Source of the DNA: Lachnospiraceae bacterium
GTDB lineage: Bacteria; Bacillota; Clostridia; Lachnospirales; Lachnospiraceae
Direction of reading: 5' to 3'
Assembly: GCA_910573755.1 (NCBI GenBank)
Contig: CAJTBO010000003.1
Coordinates: 124,001 to 188,000 of the forward strand
Length of the DNA stretch: 64,000 nt
In this document: piece by piece, positions 16,138 through 25,710 of the stretch
How positions within the stretch are numbered: the first letter of the stretch is position 1
Layout: each line of letters starts with the position of its first letter
Program-made: the position numbers and the translations under genes
The notes under the pieces: model-generated
What the model was told of the DNA's origin: nothing
Databases searched by the model: none
Seen by the model: the letters and a program-made list of their open reading frames with translations, nothing else

Positions 16138-17439
16138 TCAATATTCCTTCTTATCCAGTCCCATCCGGACGATAATTTCATTAATCTTTTTATACACCAG
16201 TTCCTCGTCCATCGTCAATATCTTTCGTTCTTCCATCGTAATTTTTCCGTCGATGATCACAGTTTCCACCTCGGAACCGTTGGCGGAATAGGAAAGCCCT
16301 GCGATCAGATTATTCCGCGGCGTCAAAGAAGGCGTATTTAAATTAAGGATCGCAATGTCCGCTTTCTTTCCTTCCTCTATAGAACCGATCTCTTTTTCCA
16401 GGCCAAGCGCCTTCGCGCCGTTTATTGTCGCAATGCGGATTGTCTCTTTGGCACTGATGCACTGCGGCGTTTTTGCAACACCCTTATGGATCAGCGCAAG
16501 CAGGCTCATCTCGTGGAACAGGTTCAGGCTGTTATTGGAAGCAGCCCCGTCCGTGCCGATACATACATTGATCCCTTTTTCCAGCATCTCCGGAACAGGC
16601 GCAAAACCGTTCCCCAGCTTCATATTGCTTGCCGGGTTCGTAACCACGCTGACATTTTTCTTCCGTAAAATATCCATGTCGCTTTCCGTGATCTGTACAC
16701 AGTGGGCAGCCACCGCCGGCACATCAAAAAGTCCGTTTTTCTCTGCCATCTCGATAGGTGTACAATGGTATTTCTCTTTGATCTGTTCTATCTCGCTCTC
16801 ACTCTCGGAAAGATGCACATGAATCCGCATATTGTTCTTCTTCGCTTCCTCAGACACAATGCGCATAAACCCGTCGTCACAGGTATAAGGAGCGTGGGGT
16901 CCCAGCATAAAAGTCAGCCTGTCGCAGTCCGCCGCCGCATCTCTCTCCTCATACGCCTGATTAAGCCGCATCCGGCCTGCCTCGTCATTGCCGCTTCCCA
17001 CCAGCCCCCGGCTGATCACGGCACGCATACCGGATTCCTTCACCGCTCTGGTCGTCTGATGGATGTTCATCTGCATATCGTTAAAACAGGTCGTCCCGCT
17101 CTTCATCATCTCTATAATGGCAAGACAGGCGCCCCAGTAAGTATCTTCATCCGTCATCTGTTGCTCAATGGGGTCGATTGTCCCGAACAGCCAGTCCATA
17201 AAGCTTAAGTCATCCGCCACATTTCTCATAAAAGACATATAGGAATGTGTATGACAGTTTACAAGCCCCGGTATGGCAAGCCTGTCTTTCCCGTCTATCA
17301 CCCTATCTTCCGAAAATCCTTCCGGCCGTTTCCCGACAGACACAATCTTACTCCCTTCAATGTAAATATCCGTTTCCCGAATGACATCCCTGTCATCTTC
17401 CGGCAAAAGTGCCAGAATATTTTTTAATACAATTCCCAT
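16138..17439 (-). CDS. mtaD: 5-methylthioadenosine / S-adenosylhomocysteine deaminase (amidohydrolase)
   Basis: A 433-residue amidohydrolase of the ATZ/TRZ group. Metal ligands: His63 and His65 (NCHTHSYMSF), the barrel HVHLSESESE and AAHCVQITE histidines, and IGTDGAASNN with the catalytic Asp. TFMLGPHAPYTCDD is typical of SAH/MTA deaminases. It converts SAH to S-inosylhomocysteine and MTA to methylthioinosine, releasing ammonia. ATG start follows AGGAGG. It is 277 bases upstream of the AhcY-like gene on the same strand, the order expected for deamination followed by hydrolysis. Substrate is assigned by family only. Confidence 0.88.
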   Translation of the reverse strand: MGIVLKNILALLPEDDRDVIRETDIYIEGSKIVSVGKRPEGFSEDRVIDGKDRLAIPGLVNCHTHSYMSFMRNVADDLSFMDWLFGTIDPIEQQMTDEDTYWGACLAIIEMMKSGTTCFNDMQMNIHQTTRAVKESGMRAVISRGLVGSGNDEAGRMRLNQAYEERDAAADCDRLTFMLGPHAPYTCDDGFMRIVSEEAKKNNMRIHVHLSESESEIEQIKEKYHCTPIEMAEKNGLFDVPAVAAHCVQITESDMDILRKKNVSVVTNPASNMKLGNGFAPVPEMLEKGINVCIGTDGAASNNSLNLFHEMSLLALIHKGVAKTPQCISAKETIRIATINGAKALGLEKEIGSIEEGKKADIAILNLNTPSLTPRNNLIAGLSYSANGSEVETVIIDGKITMEERKILTMDEELVYKKINEIIVRMGLDKKEY

Positions 17440-17546
17440 GATTTTTCCTGCCTCCTGTAAAATTATGCATTTCGCTTATTCTGCAAAACCGTTTCTCAAA
17501 CTGAATATACGAAACACCTTCTTTCATAACTGATATGAATCCCGTA

Positions 17547-18509
17547 CTACCCGTTTACCACATTGCAGGGTGTCCCTGCCAGAAAATTTTTAATATTCCG
17601 GTATACGCCGTCTACACAGCGTTCTCTTGCTTCCACCCCTGCCCATGCCATATGGGGTGTAATGATCAGACGGTTGCTGTCCTTAAACCTGCTCAGGGGA
17701 TTCTCATCTGTGATAGGCTCCTTCTCCAGCACATCCAGTCCTGCTGCCGCAATCTCCCCTTCTGTCAGCGCGGTATACAGATCGGCGCTGTTTACCACAG
17801 GCCCTCTCGCCACATTGATGAGCACCGCTGATTTTTTCATCTTCTTCATCGCCGCCAGATCGATCAGATTTCTTGTTCTGTCACTTAAAGGACAATGCAG
17901 GGAAAGTACATCCGACTGCGCCAGCAAAGTATCCAGATCCACTCTATCATATTCTGTACAGGTACTGTTTCCCGAAGCAGAATAAAAGATTATCTTACAT
18001 CCGAGACTCTCTGCCGCTTTCGCCACTTTCCTGCCGATATTTCCCATACCGACAATACCCCATGTCTTTCCATCCAGTTCCCAGAAAGCTTCATCAAAAT
18101 GAGAAAAGCGGCTCTGGGCGGCATATGCGCCGGATTTCACATACTCATCATAATAATGCAGTTTCTCTATCAGAAAAAGCGCCATAGCAATGCTGTGCTG
18201 TGCCACCATAGCCGTGGAATAATTCCTTACATTGCAGACCAAAATACCCCTGTTTTTACAATATTCTATATCTACATTATCATAACCCGTCGCAAACTCA
18301 CAGACCAGTTTTACATTCTTTGCGTCTTTCAAAGTTTCTTCTCTCACGGGCGCTTTATTGGATACCACGATATCCGCATCCTTTACCCGCTCTGCCACCT
18401 CTTCCATCGTCACCGTATTCGGATAAATCTCCAATTCCCCGAATTCCCCGAGGCGCTCCACATCGATATCGAGCCCTACGCTGTTTCTTTCCAAAATGAC
18501 TATCTTCAA
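17547..18509 (-). CDS. D-2-hydroxyacid dehydrogenase (glycerate/hydroxypyruvate type)
   Basis: A 320-residue NAD-dependent dehydrogenase. The substrate domain has CEFATGYDNVDIEYC, the Rossmann motif is TWGIVGMGNIGRKVAKAA, and the active site comprises Arg in INVARGPVVN, Glu in AAGLDVLEKEP and His in IITPHMAWAG. The closest style is HprA glycerate dehydrogenase. The start codon is TTG at 18509: GGAGGAG stands seven bases before it and the first in-frame ATG would delete the N-terminal strand. It lies after the sugar-acid locus but beyond a terminator, and 107 bases ahead of mtaD. It could reduce hydroxypyruvate or tartronate semialdehyde produced by that locus. Confidence 0.88.
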   Translation of the reverse strand: MKIVILERNSVGLDIDVERLGEFGELEIYPNTVTMEEVAERVKDADIVVSNKAPVREETLKDAKNVKLVCEFATGYDNVDIEYCKNRGILVCNVRNYSTAMVAQHSIAMALFLIEKLHYYDEYVKSGAYAAQSRFSHFDEAFWELDGKTWGIVGMGNIGRKVAKAAESLGCKIIFYSASGNSTCTEYDRVDLDTLLAQSDVLSLHCPLSDRTRNLIDLAAMKKMKKSAVLINVARGPVVNSADLYTALTEGEIAAAGLDVLEKEPITDENPLSRFKDSNRLIITPHMAWAGVEARERCVDGVYRNIKNFLAGTPCNVVNG

Positions 18510-18704
18510 ATTTCTCCTCCGTTCCGCCGCCCCGGCAGCTTACTTTAAACATAAGGACAGCCTGCATCTTTTTTCTGCTTATGCCTTTATTCTGCTGTTT
18601 TTTCTTAAAGATGTCAAGGGGAATGAGTAAGTCTTTAACATCATTCATTTCATAATACACACACCGGGGACCGCTTACGATATTCCCTTTCCTGCTTTCC
18701 GCGA

Positions 18705-18730
18705 TAAAATGCCGGGGCATTGCCCCGGCA
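18705..18730 (-). terminator. Terminator of the Gfo/Idh gene and upstream locus
   Basis: A perfect nine-bp GC-rich stem TGCCGGGGC / GCCCCGGCA (18710-18718 with 18722-18730) with a three-base loop and TTTTATC on the minus strand. Confidence 0.75.
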
Positions 18731-18767
18731 CCATATCACCTGTTTCACGCTTAAATCCCGCCCGGAT

Positions 18768-19760
18768 TCACTGTCTGTCCTGTGTCTCAAAAGGATATTC
18801 GATCCCCCACTCTTTTCTCCTCTCATCCATAAATTCCATCACGCGTATAGTCTCTGCATGGGGCATCTCCGGACATTCTAAAGCTCCTTCTTTCAATGCT
18901 TTTGCACAGGCCGCCACTTCATACTCATAACCTGTAATCTGCTTTGGCGCTTCTCTATAAAGAATTTTATTGCGCTCCTTATCATACACCGTAAAACTTT
19001 CATAATTATTAATATTTTCTATAACCATGAAACCCTCTGTTCCCTGAATGATGCCTTTTCTGTCCCCGATACAGCAATGGGAAGCTGTCAGAGACGCCAC
19101 CCTGCCGTCCCTGTACTGAATGGTGATGGTTTCCTGTTTATCCACGCCGGTTTCCGTATAAGTACAGAAAGAAGATACTTTTTCAATATCTGTCCCAAAG
19201 AAAATGGAAGCAAAATTGATCGGATAAACGCCCAGATCCAGCAGGCTTCCGCCTGCCAGCGCAGGATCATACAGTCTTTGGACATGCTCAAGGAAATAAC
19301 TTAAATTAGCGGAAAGCAGTTCCGGTTTTCCGATCATTCCCTGTTCCAGTACATCTTTTATCATATTTACCATAGGCATATATCTCGTCCAGATGGCTTC
19401 CGTGACAAAGACCTTCTCTTTCTCGGCATACTCAAGCACTTCCCTTGCCTGCCCCGCATTCACCGTAAATGCTTTTTCACATAATACAGGCTTTTTATAC
19501 TGGATACACAGCATCATATTATCGTAATGCTCGGAATGAGGCGTGGCAACATAAACCAGATCCACGTTCTTATCCTGCAGCATCGCCTCATAAGAACCGT
19601 ATGCTTTTTCCGTACCATACTCTTCCGCAAAAGCCTTTGCCTTCTCTTCCGTTCTTGATGCAATCGCATAAAGAATTACATCCTCCATGCCGTTTACTGT
19701 CTTTGCCATCATACCGGAAATATTTCCGGCTCCCATCAAACCGATCCGTAATTTGTCCAT
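18768..19760 (-). CDS. Gfo/Idh/MocA-family sugar oxidoreductase
   Basis: A 330-residue NAD(P)-dependent oxidoreductase. The N-terminal Rossmann motif is LRIGLMGAGNISGMMAKTV, followed by YVATPHSEHYDN and CEKAFTVNAGQAREV (the Glu-Lys-x dinucleotide/substrate motif). The C-terminal domain has GGSLLDLGVYPINFAS, which holds the usual catalytic Asp/Tyr region. Family members oxidise or reduce a sugar hydroxyl, often C1 or C3. I use ATG 19760 (GGGAG upstream); the frame is open 34 codons further but without a ribosome binding site. It is the last gene of the locus before a terminator. Confidence 0.88.
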   Translation of the reverse strand: MDKLRIGLMGAGNISGMMAKTVNGMEDVILYAIASRTEEKAKAFAEEYGTEKAYGSYEAMLQDKNVDLVYVATPHSEHYDNMMLCIQYKKPVLCEKAFTVNAGQAREVLEYAEKEKVFVTEAIWTRYMPMVNMIKDVLEQGMIGKPELLSANLSYFLEHVQRLYDPALAGGSLLDLGVYPINFASIFFGTDIEKVSSFCTYTETGVDKQETITIQYRDGRVASLTASHCCIGDRKGIIQGTEGFMVIENINNYESFTVYDKERNKILYREAPKQITGYEYEVAACAKALKEGALECPEMPHAETIRVMEFMDERRKEWGIEYPFETQDRQ

Positions 19761-19869
19761 TCTTTTCACTCCCTGCGCCTTTTGATTTTGATCATCTCTG
19801 TAAAACCCGCTGTTTTCCGATCCCGATAACCGCCGAATCTGTCTGCTGCCTGTACGCTCCATAAGCCGT

Positions 19870-21015
19870 TTACTGCCGGCTGTTCTCCTTCATTTTGAGA
19901 ATATAATCGCATACTGCATCAGCAACCATAATCTCTTCTTCATCCTTCAGATTATAAGCATTTATAAATACTATATTTTCCTCCATGCCGAATTCCGGCG
20001 GATATACGCCGACGTCCACTGCAGGAGTCAGACTTCTTGTATAGATATTACAGTTTTTTGCAGTCATATGTTCCGGCAGATACAGATGCAAAAGCGGCTG
20101 GAACGTACCAAGCCTTCCCTTCTGCAGCATCTCGGTCCGGATTCCCGTTTTTTCTTTTACGGTTTCCGCAATCTTCAGCAGCTTTTCCTCCTGTCTTTTA
20201 AACCTTTTTTCTTCATCCCCGGAAACAAACAGCTCCAGTGCCGTAATAAAACCGGCAAGTTCCTCCTTTCCTGTCTTAAAAGCCCGTCCCAGCCTCGGAT
20301 TGGGGCTTGCAAGCATTTTACAGAGACGGATCAACTCTTTATCTCCTACGATCAGCCCTGTACTCTGCGGACCTTTTATATGTTTTCCGCCGCTGAAGAT
20401 CGCCAGATCAGCTCCCAGCTTCTTAGTATAATACCATAAATTGGACGCAGGAGGAAGCTGTGCTGCAGCATCCACGATAATTTTTACTCCTGTTTCTTTC
20501 AGTACAGGTATGATCTCTTCACAAGAAGGAATTCCTTTTTCATAAAAAGATGCGGGAAACAACACACATGCCGCCGTCTTTTCACAGACCGCTTCTTTAA
20601 TATATCTTATATCCGGTTTTACTTTTATGATCTTTGCCCCCGTCAGCCCGGTCAGTCTCCAGTATGGAATAATATGCAGCACATCTCCGTTTATAACGAT
20701 AATCTCATTTCTGGAAAAAGAAGAAGTATCCGGCAGCATATCCATATTTTCTTCTCTGCCAAGACACATACACGCCCCGGCAGAAAGTTCCAGACCGGCA
20801 GAAGCGCCGGTCGTTACAAAAGCAGCCTCGTTCTGCGTAAGCTGTGCAGCCTTTTCACAGACTGCATTCCGCAGCGCCTCATATTCGATACAATGCCCTG
20901 CCGCCTGCATCATTGCCTCCACGGTTTCCTTTTCCATCAATGAACCTCCCAAATCCGTATAAGGTTCACTGGCATTAATGATTCTTTTTATATGTAATGT
21001 CTCATAACAGTTCAT
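19870..21015 (-). CDS. SelA/DgaE-like PLP-dependent enzyme (aminated sugar acid lyase candidate)
   Basis: A 381-residue fold-type I PLP enzyme. The cofactor Lys lies in FSGGKHIKGPQSTGLI, the form seen in D-glucosaminate-6-phosphate ammonia-lyase (DgaE) and SelA-like proteins. IIVDAAAQLPP supplies the Asp that contacts the pyridine nitrogen, and FVTTGASAGLELSAGA the phosphate-binding loop. DgaE removes ammonia from a 2-amino-2-deoxy-aldonate phosphate to give a 2-keto-3-deoxy acid. Whether this one uses a phosphorylated substrate is unknown; no kinase is beside it. It starts four bases after the amidohydrolase stop, so the pair is translationally coupled. Confidence 0.8.
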   Translation of the reverse strand: MNCYETLHIKRIINASEPYTDLGGSLMEKETVEAMMQAAGHCIEYEALRNAVCEKAAQLTQNEAAFVTTGASAGLELSAGACMCLGREENMDMLPDTSSFSRNEIIVINGDVLHIIPYWRLTGLTGAKIIKVKPDIRYIKEAVCEKTAACVLFPASFYEKGIPSCEEIIPVLKETGVKIIVDAAAQLPPASNLWYYTKKLGADLAIFSGGKHIKGPQSTGLIVGDKELIRLCKMLASPNPRLGRAFKTGKEELAGFITALELFVSGDEEKRFKRQEEKLLKIAETVKEKTGIRTEMLQKGRLGTFQPLLHLYLPEHMTAKNCNIYTRSLTPAVDVGVYPPEFGMEENIVFINAYNLKDEEEIMVADAVCDYILKMKENSRQ

Positions 21016-21019
21016 TTTT

Positions 21020-22606
21020 TCAAACCTGCCCTCTTTTTATGCATTCTCCGCTTAAAATTCCGGTTATTCCCCCGTTTTCCAGTACGGGAAGGCCGTTTAC
21101 CAGTACGGTTTCCACTCCTTCCGCTCCGCACCTCGGGTGTTCAAAGTCTGCCCTGTCTCTCAATTTCTCAAAATCCATAATACAGATATCCGCATAGTTT
21201 CCTTCTTTTAACATACCGCGGTCTTTGATATGGTATATCTCTGCAGGCAGTGCCGAAAGTTTCCGGATAATATATTCTGCAGGCACATTACGTTCCCGCA
21301 TCATGCGGATCGTCCTCGAAAGGCCTCCAAAAGTCCTCGGATGGCATAAAACCCCTTCCGGGATCGTATCACTTCCCACCGTATACCGGTCATCCGTAAA
21401 CAGACGATACTGGTCATCATACAGCTTTTCTTTTAATTCCTCCGTCTGATTTTCCACACCGACAAAGCCTGCTTCCAGATCATTTTCCAAAAGCAGCCGG
21501 ATCACTGTCTCCTGAAACGTCTCGTGATGTTCTTCCGAAATCTCTTTCAGCGTCTTCCCGATCGAATCCGCATATCTGTTTTTTGTCAGGGCAACTCTGG
21601 CAGTCTGCCCTTCCGCAAAGAAATGGGGATGCCTCTCCCGCATATCCGCAAGCAGTTTATCCCGAAGCGATGCAGAGGACAACCGCTCCATGATCGCCTC
21701 ATAACCGCCCTCCTGCGCCCAACCGGGCAGAAGCGCAAGAAGCAGCCCCGCGCCCACCAGATACGGATAAAACTCATAATGTATATCCGCTCCGGCTTTT
21801 TCCAATTCCGTAAACGGTTCAAATACGGTTTGATAATCCTCCCAGCCGCCGGTCCTGTAATGCAGCATATTCAGCCGCACCCCTGTCTCCTCCACTACTT
21901 TTACAACCTCTTCCAGAGAAGTACGGGGAATCTGTCCGTCGTTTAAGCGCTGATGGACGCAAAATATCCCGTCATATTTTTTTACGATCTTACAAAGTTC
22001 CACGATCTCTTCCGTATCCGAAAAGCCGCCCGGATAGTAGGAAAGCCCAACGGACAATCCCACGGCGCCGCTTTGCAGCGCCTTCTCCAACTCTTCCTTT
22101 GCCTTTTCCAGACTGTTGCCGGTCAGTTTCTGATCCGCAAAACCACAGACATATTCCCGGATGGCATTGTGGGATACGTTGGATGCCGCATTCACTGCAG
22201 CGCCCCCGAGCAGTTCCAGATATTCCGCAAAACTGCTCCACACCGGTAAATATTTTCCCTGATTTGCAAAAATTCCTCCGTTCATACAAAGGGAGCGTTT
22301 TAATCCTTCCGGTGTAGTGGGTGCAAAACCCAGACCGCACTGTCCGGTCACGATCGTGGTAATTCCCTGATATATCGCATGGGGCTGCTGTCTGTTATAC
22401 ATCACATTCAGTTCGGAATGTGTATGTCCGTCGATCAGCCCCGGCGTAACGGTCTTCCCTTTTGCATCGATTACTTTTTTCGCCGCTTCATCGATCCTGC
22501 CTGCAATTTTCACAATCCTGTTTTTTACAACCGCAATATCACCAATAAAAGATTTCTCTCCGCTGCCATCAACGATCCTGCCGCCTTTTATCACAATATC
22601 ATACAT
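21020..22606 (-). CDS. N-acyl-D-amino-acid deacylase family amidohydrolase
   Basis: A 528-residue amidohydrolase of the D-aminoacylase type. IDGHTHSELNVMY holds the HxH pair, VTGQCGLGFAP the family Cys that bridges the metal, FCVHQRLNDG and RLNMLHYRTGGW further ligands, and FTDDRYTVGSD the catalytic Asp. C-terminal LNG-style segment VLVNGLPVLENGGITG is typical. It removes an acyl group from an N-acyl-D-amino acid or similar compound. Placed directly before the PLP enzyme, it may make the free amino compound for that enzyme. The 61-base gap to the enolase gene holds a hairpin (GCCGGTT / AACCGGC, 22621-22639). Confidence 0.88.
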   Translation of the reverse strand: MYDIVIKGGRIVDGSGEKSFIGDIAVVKNRIVKIAGRIDEAAKKVIDAKGKTVTPGLIDGHTHSELNVMYNRQQPHAIYQGITTIVTGQCGLGFAPTTPEGLKRSLCMNGGIFANQGKYLPVWSSFAEYLELLGGAAVNAASNVSHNAIREYVCGFADQKLTGNSLEKAKEELEKALQSGAVGLSVGLSYYPGGFSDTEEIVELCKIVKKYDGIFCVHQRLNDGQIPRTSLEEVVKVVEETGVRLNMLHYRTGGWEDYQTVFEPFTELEKAGADIHYEFYPYLVGAGLLLALLPGWAQEGGYEAIMERLSSASLRDKLLADMRERHPHFFAEGQTARVALTKNRYADSIGKTLKEISEEHHETFQETVIRLLLENDLEAGFVGVENQTEELKEKLYDDQYRLFTDDRYTVGSDTIPEGVLCHPRTFGGLSRTIRMMRERNVPAEYIIRKLSALPAEIYHIKDRGMLKEGNYADICIMDFEKLRDRADFEHPRCGAEGVETVLVNGLPVLENGGITGILSGECIKRGQV

Positions 22607-22667
22607 GCAATACCCTCCCTGCCGGTTTGTACAACCGGCCGATCATTAAATATATCATCTAAAATCT

Positions 22668-23885
22668 TTACGGCCTCACCGCCGTACCATCCTCAATCCT
22701 GCTGTAGAGCCAGCTGAAATCCATAGTATCGACAGCCGGATATTTCTTCGCTTTTTCTTCATCAAAGTCAACGCCGATGCCCGGTTTATCATTCAGGTAT
22801 GCATAACCGTTTCTTATCTGAGGACATCCCGGGAATACTTCTTCTTCCGCCTCGTTGAAGCCGGCGAATTCCTGTATTCCGAAATTCGGAGAGGACAGAT
22901 CCAGATGCATCTGTGCCGTCATGCCGACGGGTGATAAATCATTCGGTCCGTGCCATGCGGTCCTCACCTGATAAGCCTCGCTGAATGCCGCAAGTTTTCT
23001 TGCCGGCGTCAGTCCGCCGATATCGCTGATATGTACCCTGATATAATCGATCCACTGATTCTGGATGATCGTTTTCCACTCCAGAGAATTTGTAAATAAT
23101 TCTCCCATTGCAAGTGGGGTCGTCGTATGATTCCGGAGTTTTTCAAAATAACCCACCTGATCCGGGCGCAGCGCATCTTCCACATAAAACATCTTGAACT
23201 GTTCAAATTCTTTTACAAGGTTCAGTGTATCGATGGGCGTCAGCCTTTCATGGATATCATGCAGAAGTTCCACATCCCACCCGATGTCATTTCTTACTTT
23301 CTCAAAAAGCTTCACTGTGCTCTGCATATAACGCTTCGGGCTGTAATACATGCCGTCCGGCGCATTTTCCGGTTTGTTCAGTTTCTGGGGCGCGCCGTTC
23401 ATGGTTCCCCCGTAGGTTCCCATCTGACATCTTATATAGCGATATCCCTGTTCCTGCAGAACATGCAGATTTTCTGTCACTTCCTCTATCGTATTTCCGT
23501 CCGCATGTTTATAAACGGCAACTCCCTCCCGGCATTTTCCGCCGAACAATTCATACAACGGCAATCCCGCGATCTTTCCCTTGATATCCCAGAGCGCCTC
23601 ATCAACGCCGGATATCGCATTGTTTAAAACCGGTCCGTTTCTCCAGTAGGAACTTCCCATCATAGTCTGCCAGATATCCTCCGTATTATATACGGATCTG
23701 CCGATCAGCATCGGACGGAGGTATTCCTGAATGGCAGGGATGACTGCCTTGTATCTCCATGTGAAAGTTGCACAGCCAAGCCCGTAGAGTTCCGGCTCCG
23801 ATGTCTCCACCTTTACCACTACCAGATTGATGCCGTGAGGCGCTGTGATGATTGTTTTAATATCTCTGATTGTAATGTTTTTCAT
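22668..23885 (-). CDS. Enolase-superfamily sugar acid dehydratase (ManD/RspA type)
   Basis: A 405-residue mandelate-racemase/enolase family member of the mannonate dehydratase subgroup, collinear with E. coli RspA. Metal and catalytic sites: LLHDIHERLTP (Asp and His), FYVEDALRP (Glu), AMGELFTN (Glu), and WHGPNDLSPV (His). GPVLNNAISGVDEALWDIKG and the final SRIEDGTA are also family marks. It dehydrates an aldonic acid such as mannonate or gluconate to a 2-keto-3-deoxy acid. Subgroup members differ in activity, so the substrate is open. It lies between the transporter and the deacylase genes. Confidence 0.88.
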   Translation of the reverse strand: MKNITIRDIKTIITAPHGINLVVVKVETSEPELYGLGCATFTWRYKAVIPAIQEYLRPMLIGRSVYNTEDIWQTMMGSSYWRNGPVLNNAISGVDEALWDIKGKIAGLPLYELFGGKCREGVAVYKHADGNTIEEVTENLHVLQEQGYRYIRCQMGTYGGTMNGAPQKLNKPENAPDGMYYSPKRYMQSTVKLFEKVRNDIGWDVELLHDIHERLTPIDTLNLVKEFEQFKMFYVEDALRPDQVGYFEKLRNHTTTPLAMGELFTNSLEWKTIIQNQWIDYIRVHISDIGGLTPARKLAAFSEAYQVRTAWHGPNDLSPVGMTAQMHLDLSSPNFGIQEFAGFNEAEEEVFPGCPQIRNGYAYLNDKPGIGVDFDEEKAKKYPAVDTMDFSWLYSRIEDGTAVRP

Positions 23886-23952
23886 ACTTCATCCTCTTCT
23901 TGGTTATTATCCGGCTGTCAGCGCACAATAACCATATCATTTATATTTTTTA

Positions 23953-24786
23953 TTAACTCTTTACCGCACCGCTTGTCATACCCGCAATGAAATATCTCTG
24001 GAAACACAAGAACAGGATGATCAGCGGAAGACAGGACATGCTCGATGCCGCCATCATATCATTCCAGTGTACCTGATTCTGTGTATTCAGGGAAACGATA
24101 CCTACCGTCAGCGTTTTCAGTGAATCCTTAGAGATCAGAATAGATGAATACATATATTCATTCCAGCCGTTGATCAGTACAAAGATTGCAACCGCCGCAA
24201 TACCGGGTATCGTAAGAGGCAGCACAACTTTTGAAAAGATCGTAAAACTGTTTGCCCCATCCACCCTCGCCGCTTCATCCAGTTCCAGAGGAATTGTCTC
24301 AAAATAAGAAGTCATCATCCAGGTGCTGAACGCGATATTCGTTGCTGCATAGACGATAGTCAGTCCCAGCAGGGAGTTTGTTAAACGGTAAGCGCTGAGC
24401 ACGGCATAAAACGGAACCACCAGCATTACGCTCGGGAAAGTCTGCGTTACCAGCAAAAATGCCATAAACTGTTTCTTCCCTTTAAATTTAAATCTTGTTA
24501 CGCCGTATCCTGAAAAGCAGGCACAGGCAGTACAGATCACCATGGAGCCCAGACAGGTCACCAGTGAGTTTCTTGTCATTTTTCCGAAACTGTACAGACC
24601 GAAAAACTTTTTAAAGGAATCCAGAGATATCGGGCTCGGAATCCATACCGGAATAGGAGAATAGGTTTGCGCTTCCCCCTTGAAGGCTGTCGAAACCATC
24701 CATAATACAGGCACTATAATAAACAGTGACAACACAATTAAAATCAGATATCTGGCTGCTGCCATTATTTTCTTTTTTGATTTCAT
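23953..24786 (-). CDS. Carbohydrate ABC transporter permease (MalG type)
   Basis: A 277-residue permease with six membrane spans. The cytoplasmic EAA loop ELDEAARVDGANSFTIFSKVVLPLTIPG contacts the ATPase. N-terminal signal anchor starts MKSKKKIMAAARYLI. Pairs with the MalF-type permease six bases upstream and the binding protein at 25931. No dedicated ATPase is in the locus, so it probably shares an MsmX-like ATPase, as many Clostridia and Bacilli sugar systems do. Confidence 0.93.
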   Translation of the reverse strand: MKSKKKIMAAARYLILIVLSLFIIVPVLWMVSTAFKGEAQTYSPIPVWIPSPISLDSFKKFFGLYSFGKMTRNSLVTCLGSMVICTACACFSGYGVTRFKFKGKKQFMAFLLVTQTFPSVMLVVPFYAVLSAYRLTNSLLGLTIVYAATNIAFSTWMMTSYFETIPLELDEAARVDGANSFTIFSKVVLPLTIPGIAAVAIFVLINGWNEYMYSSILISKDSLKTLTVGIVSLNTQNQVHWNDMMAASSMSCLPLIILFLCFQRYFIAGMTSGAVKS

Positions 24787-24792
24787 ATCCGC

Positions 24793-25692
24793 CTATTCCT
24801 CCTTCAGTATAAGTCTGTAGATTTTGCTGATCAGATAACATATTCCGAATACTATGATACCCCATGCAGATGCCTTGCCAAACTGCAGATCATTGAACGC
24901 CGTACCATAGATACTCAGGCTTACCAGATCCGTCGCTTTGCCGGGGCCGCCTCCTGTCATCGTATAAACCAGCGTATACTGCTTGAACCACCATACACTG
25001 TCCAGAATAAGTGTTGTAGTAAGCACGGGCCGCAATCCCGGTACCGTTACATGAAGGAACTGTTTCCATTTTGTTGCTCCATCGATCATTGCCGCTTCAT
25101 ACAGGTCTTTTGAAACACTCTGCAAACCGGATAAAATCATCGTCATAACAAGCGGATATCCCTTCCAGATACAGACAAATACGATCGTCGGGAACGCAAG
25201 GCTTCCCGAACTTAACCAGGACATATTGCTGCTGATAAGGCCCAGAGATTTTAGGATGGCATTTAATACGCCGTACATCGGATTTAATATCCATGTAAAG
25301 AGCAGGGCTATCACACTTTCCGGAAACAGCCAGGGCAGCATAAAGATCACCCTGAAAACGGTCCTCCCTTTAAATTCCGTATTCAGAAGGGAAGCTGAGA
25401 TAAATCCAAGCAGGAAGTGCCCTATTACAACAAGAATCATAAATTTAAAGGTTAACAGTACAGAAGAATAAAATTCCGAATTGGTAAATGCCTGAATATA
25501 ATACCTGAGTCCCACAAATTTCCATTTTGTAACAAGGTTTGTATTAAAAAAGCTGATATATAAGCCGTATGCCATCGGATAGATGATCATGGCAATCATC
25601 GCAAAGGCTGCCGGACCGATAAATGCATATCCGATGGACTGTCTTTTTTCTACCTTGCCTTTCTTTGTTTTTTTTATTGTATCTTTACTCAT
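24793..25692 (-). CDS. Carbohydrate ABC transporter permease (MalF type)
   Basis: A 299-residue permease with six membrane spans and the EAA loop DLYEAAMIDGATKWKQFLHVTVPGLRP. The start is the ATG at 25692 with GAAGG upstream; 11 more open codons exist 5' but lie next to the tandem repeats. It forms the channel with the MalG-type partner. Confidence 0.93.
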   Translation of the reverse strand: MSKDTIKKTKKGKVEKRQSIGYAFIGPAAFAMIAMIIYPMAYGLYISFFNTNLVTKWKFVGLRYYIQAFTNSEFYSSVLLTFKFMILVVIGHFLLGFISASLLNTEFKGRTVFRVIFMLPWLFPESVIALLFTWILNPMYGVLNAILKSLGLISSNMSWLSSGSLAFPTIVFVCIWKGYPLVMTMILSGLQSVSKDLYEAAMIDGATKWKQFLHVTVPGLRPVLTTTLILDSVWWFKQYTLVYTMTGGGPGKATDLVSLSIYGTAFNDLQFGKASAWGIIVFGICYLISKIYRLILKEE

Positions 25693-25710
25693 TTCACTTC
25701 CTTCTTTCAT

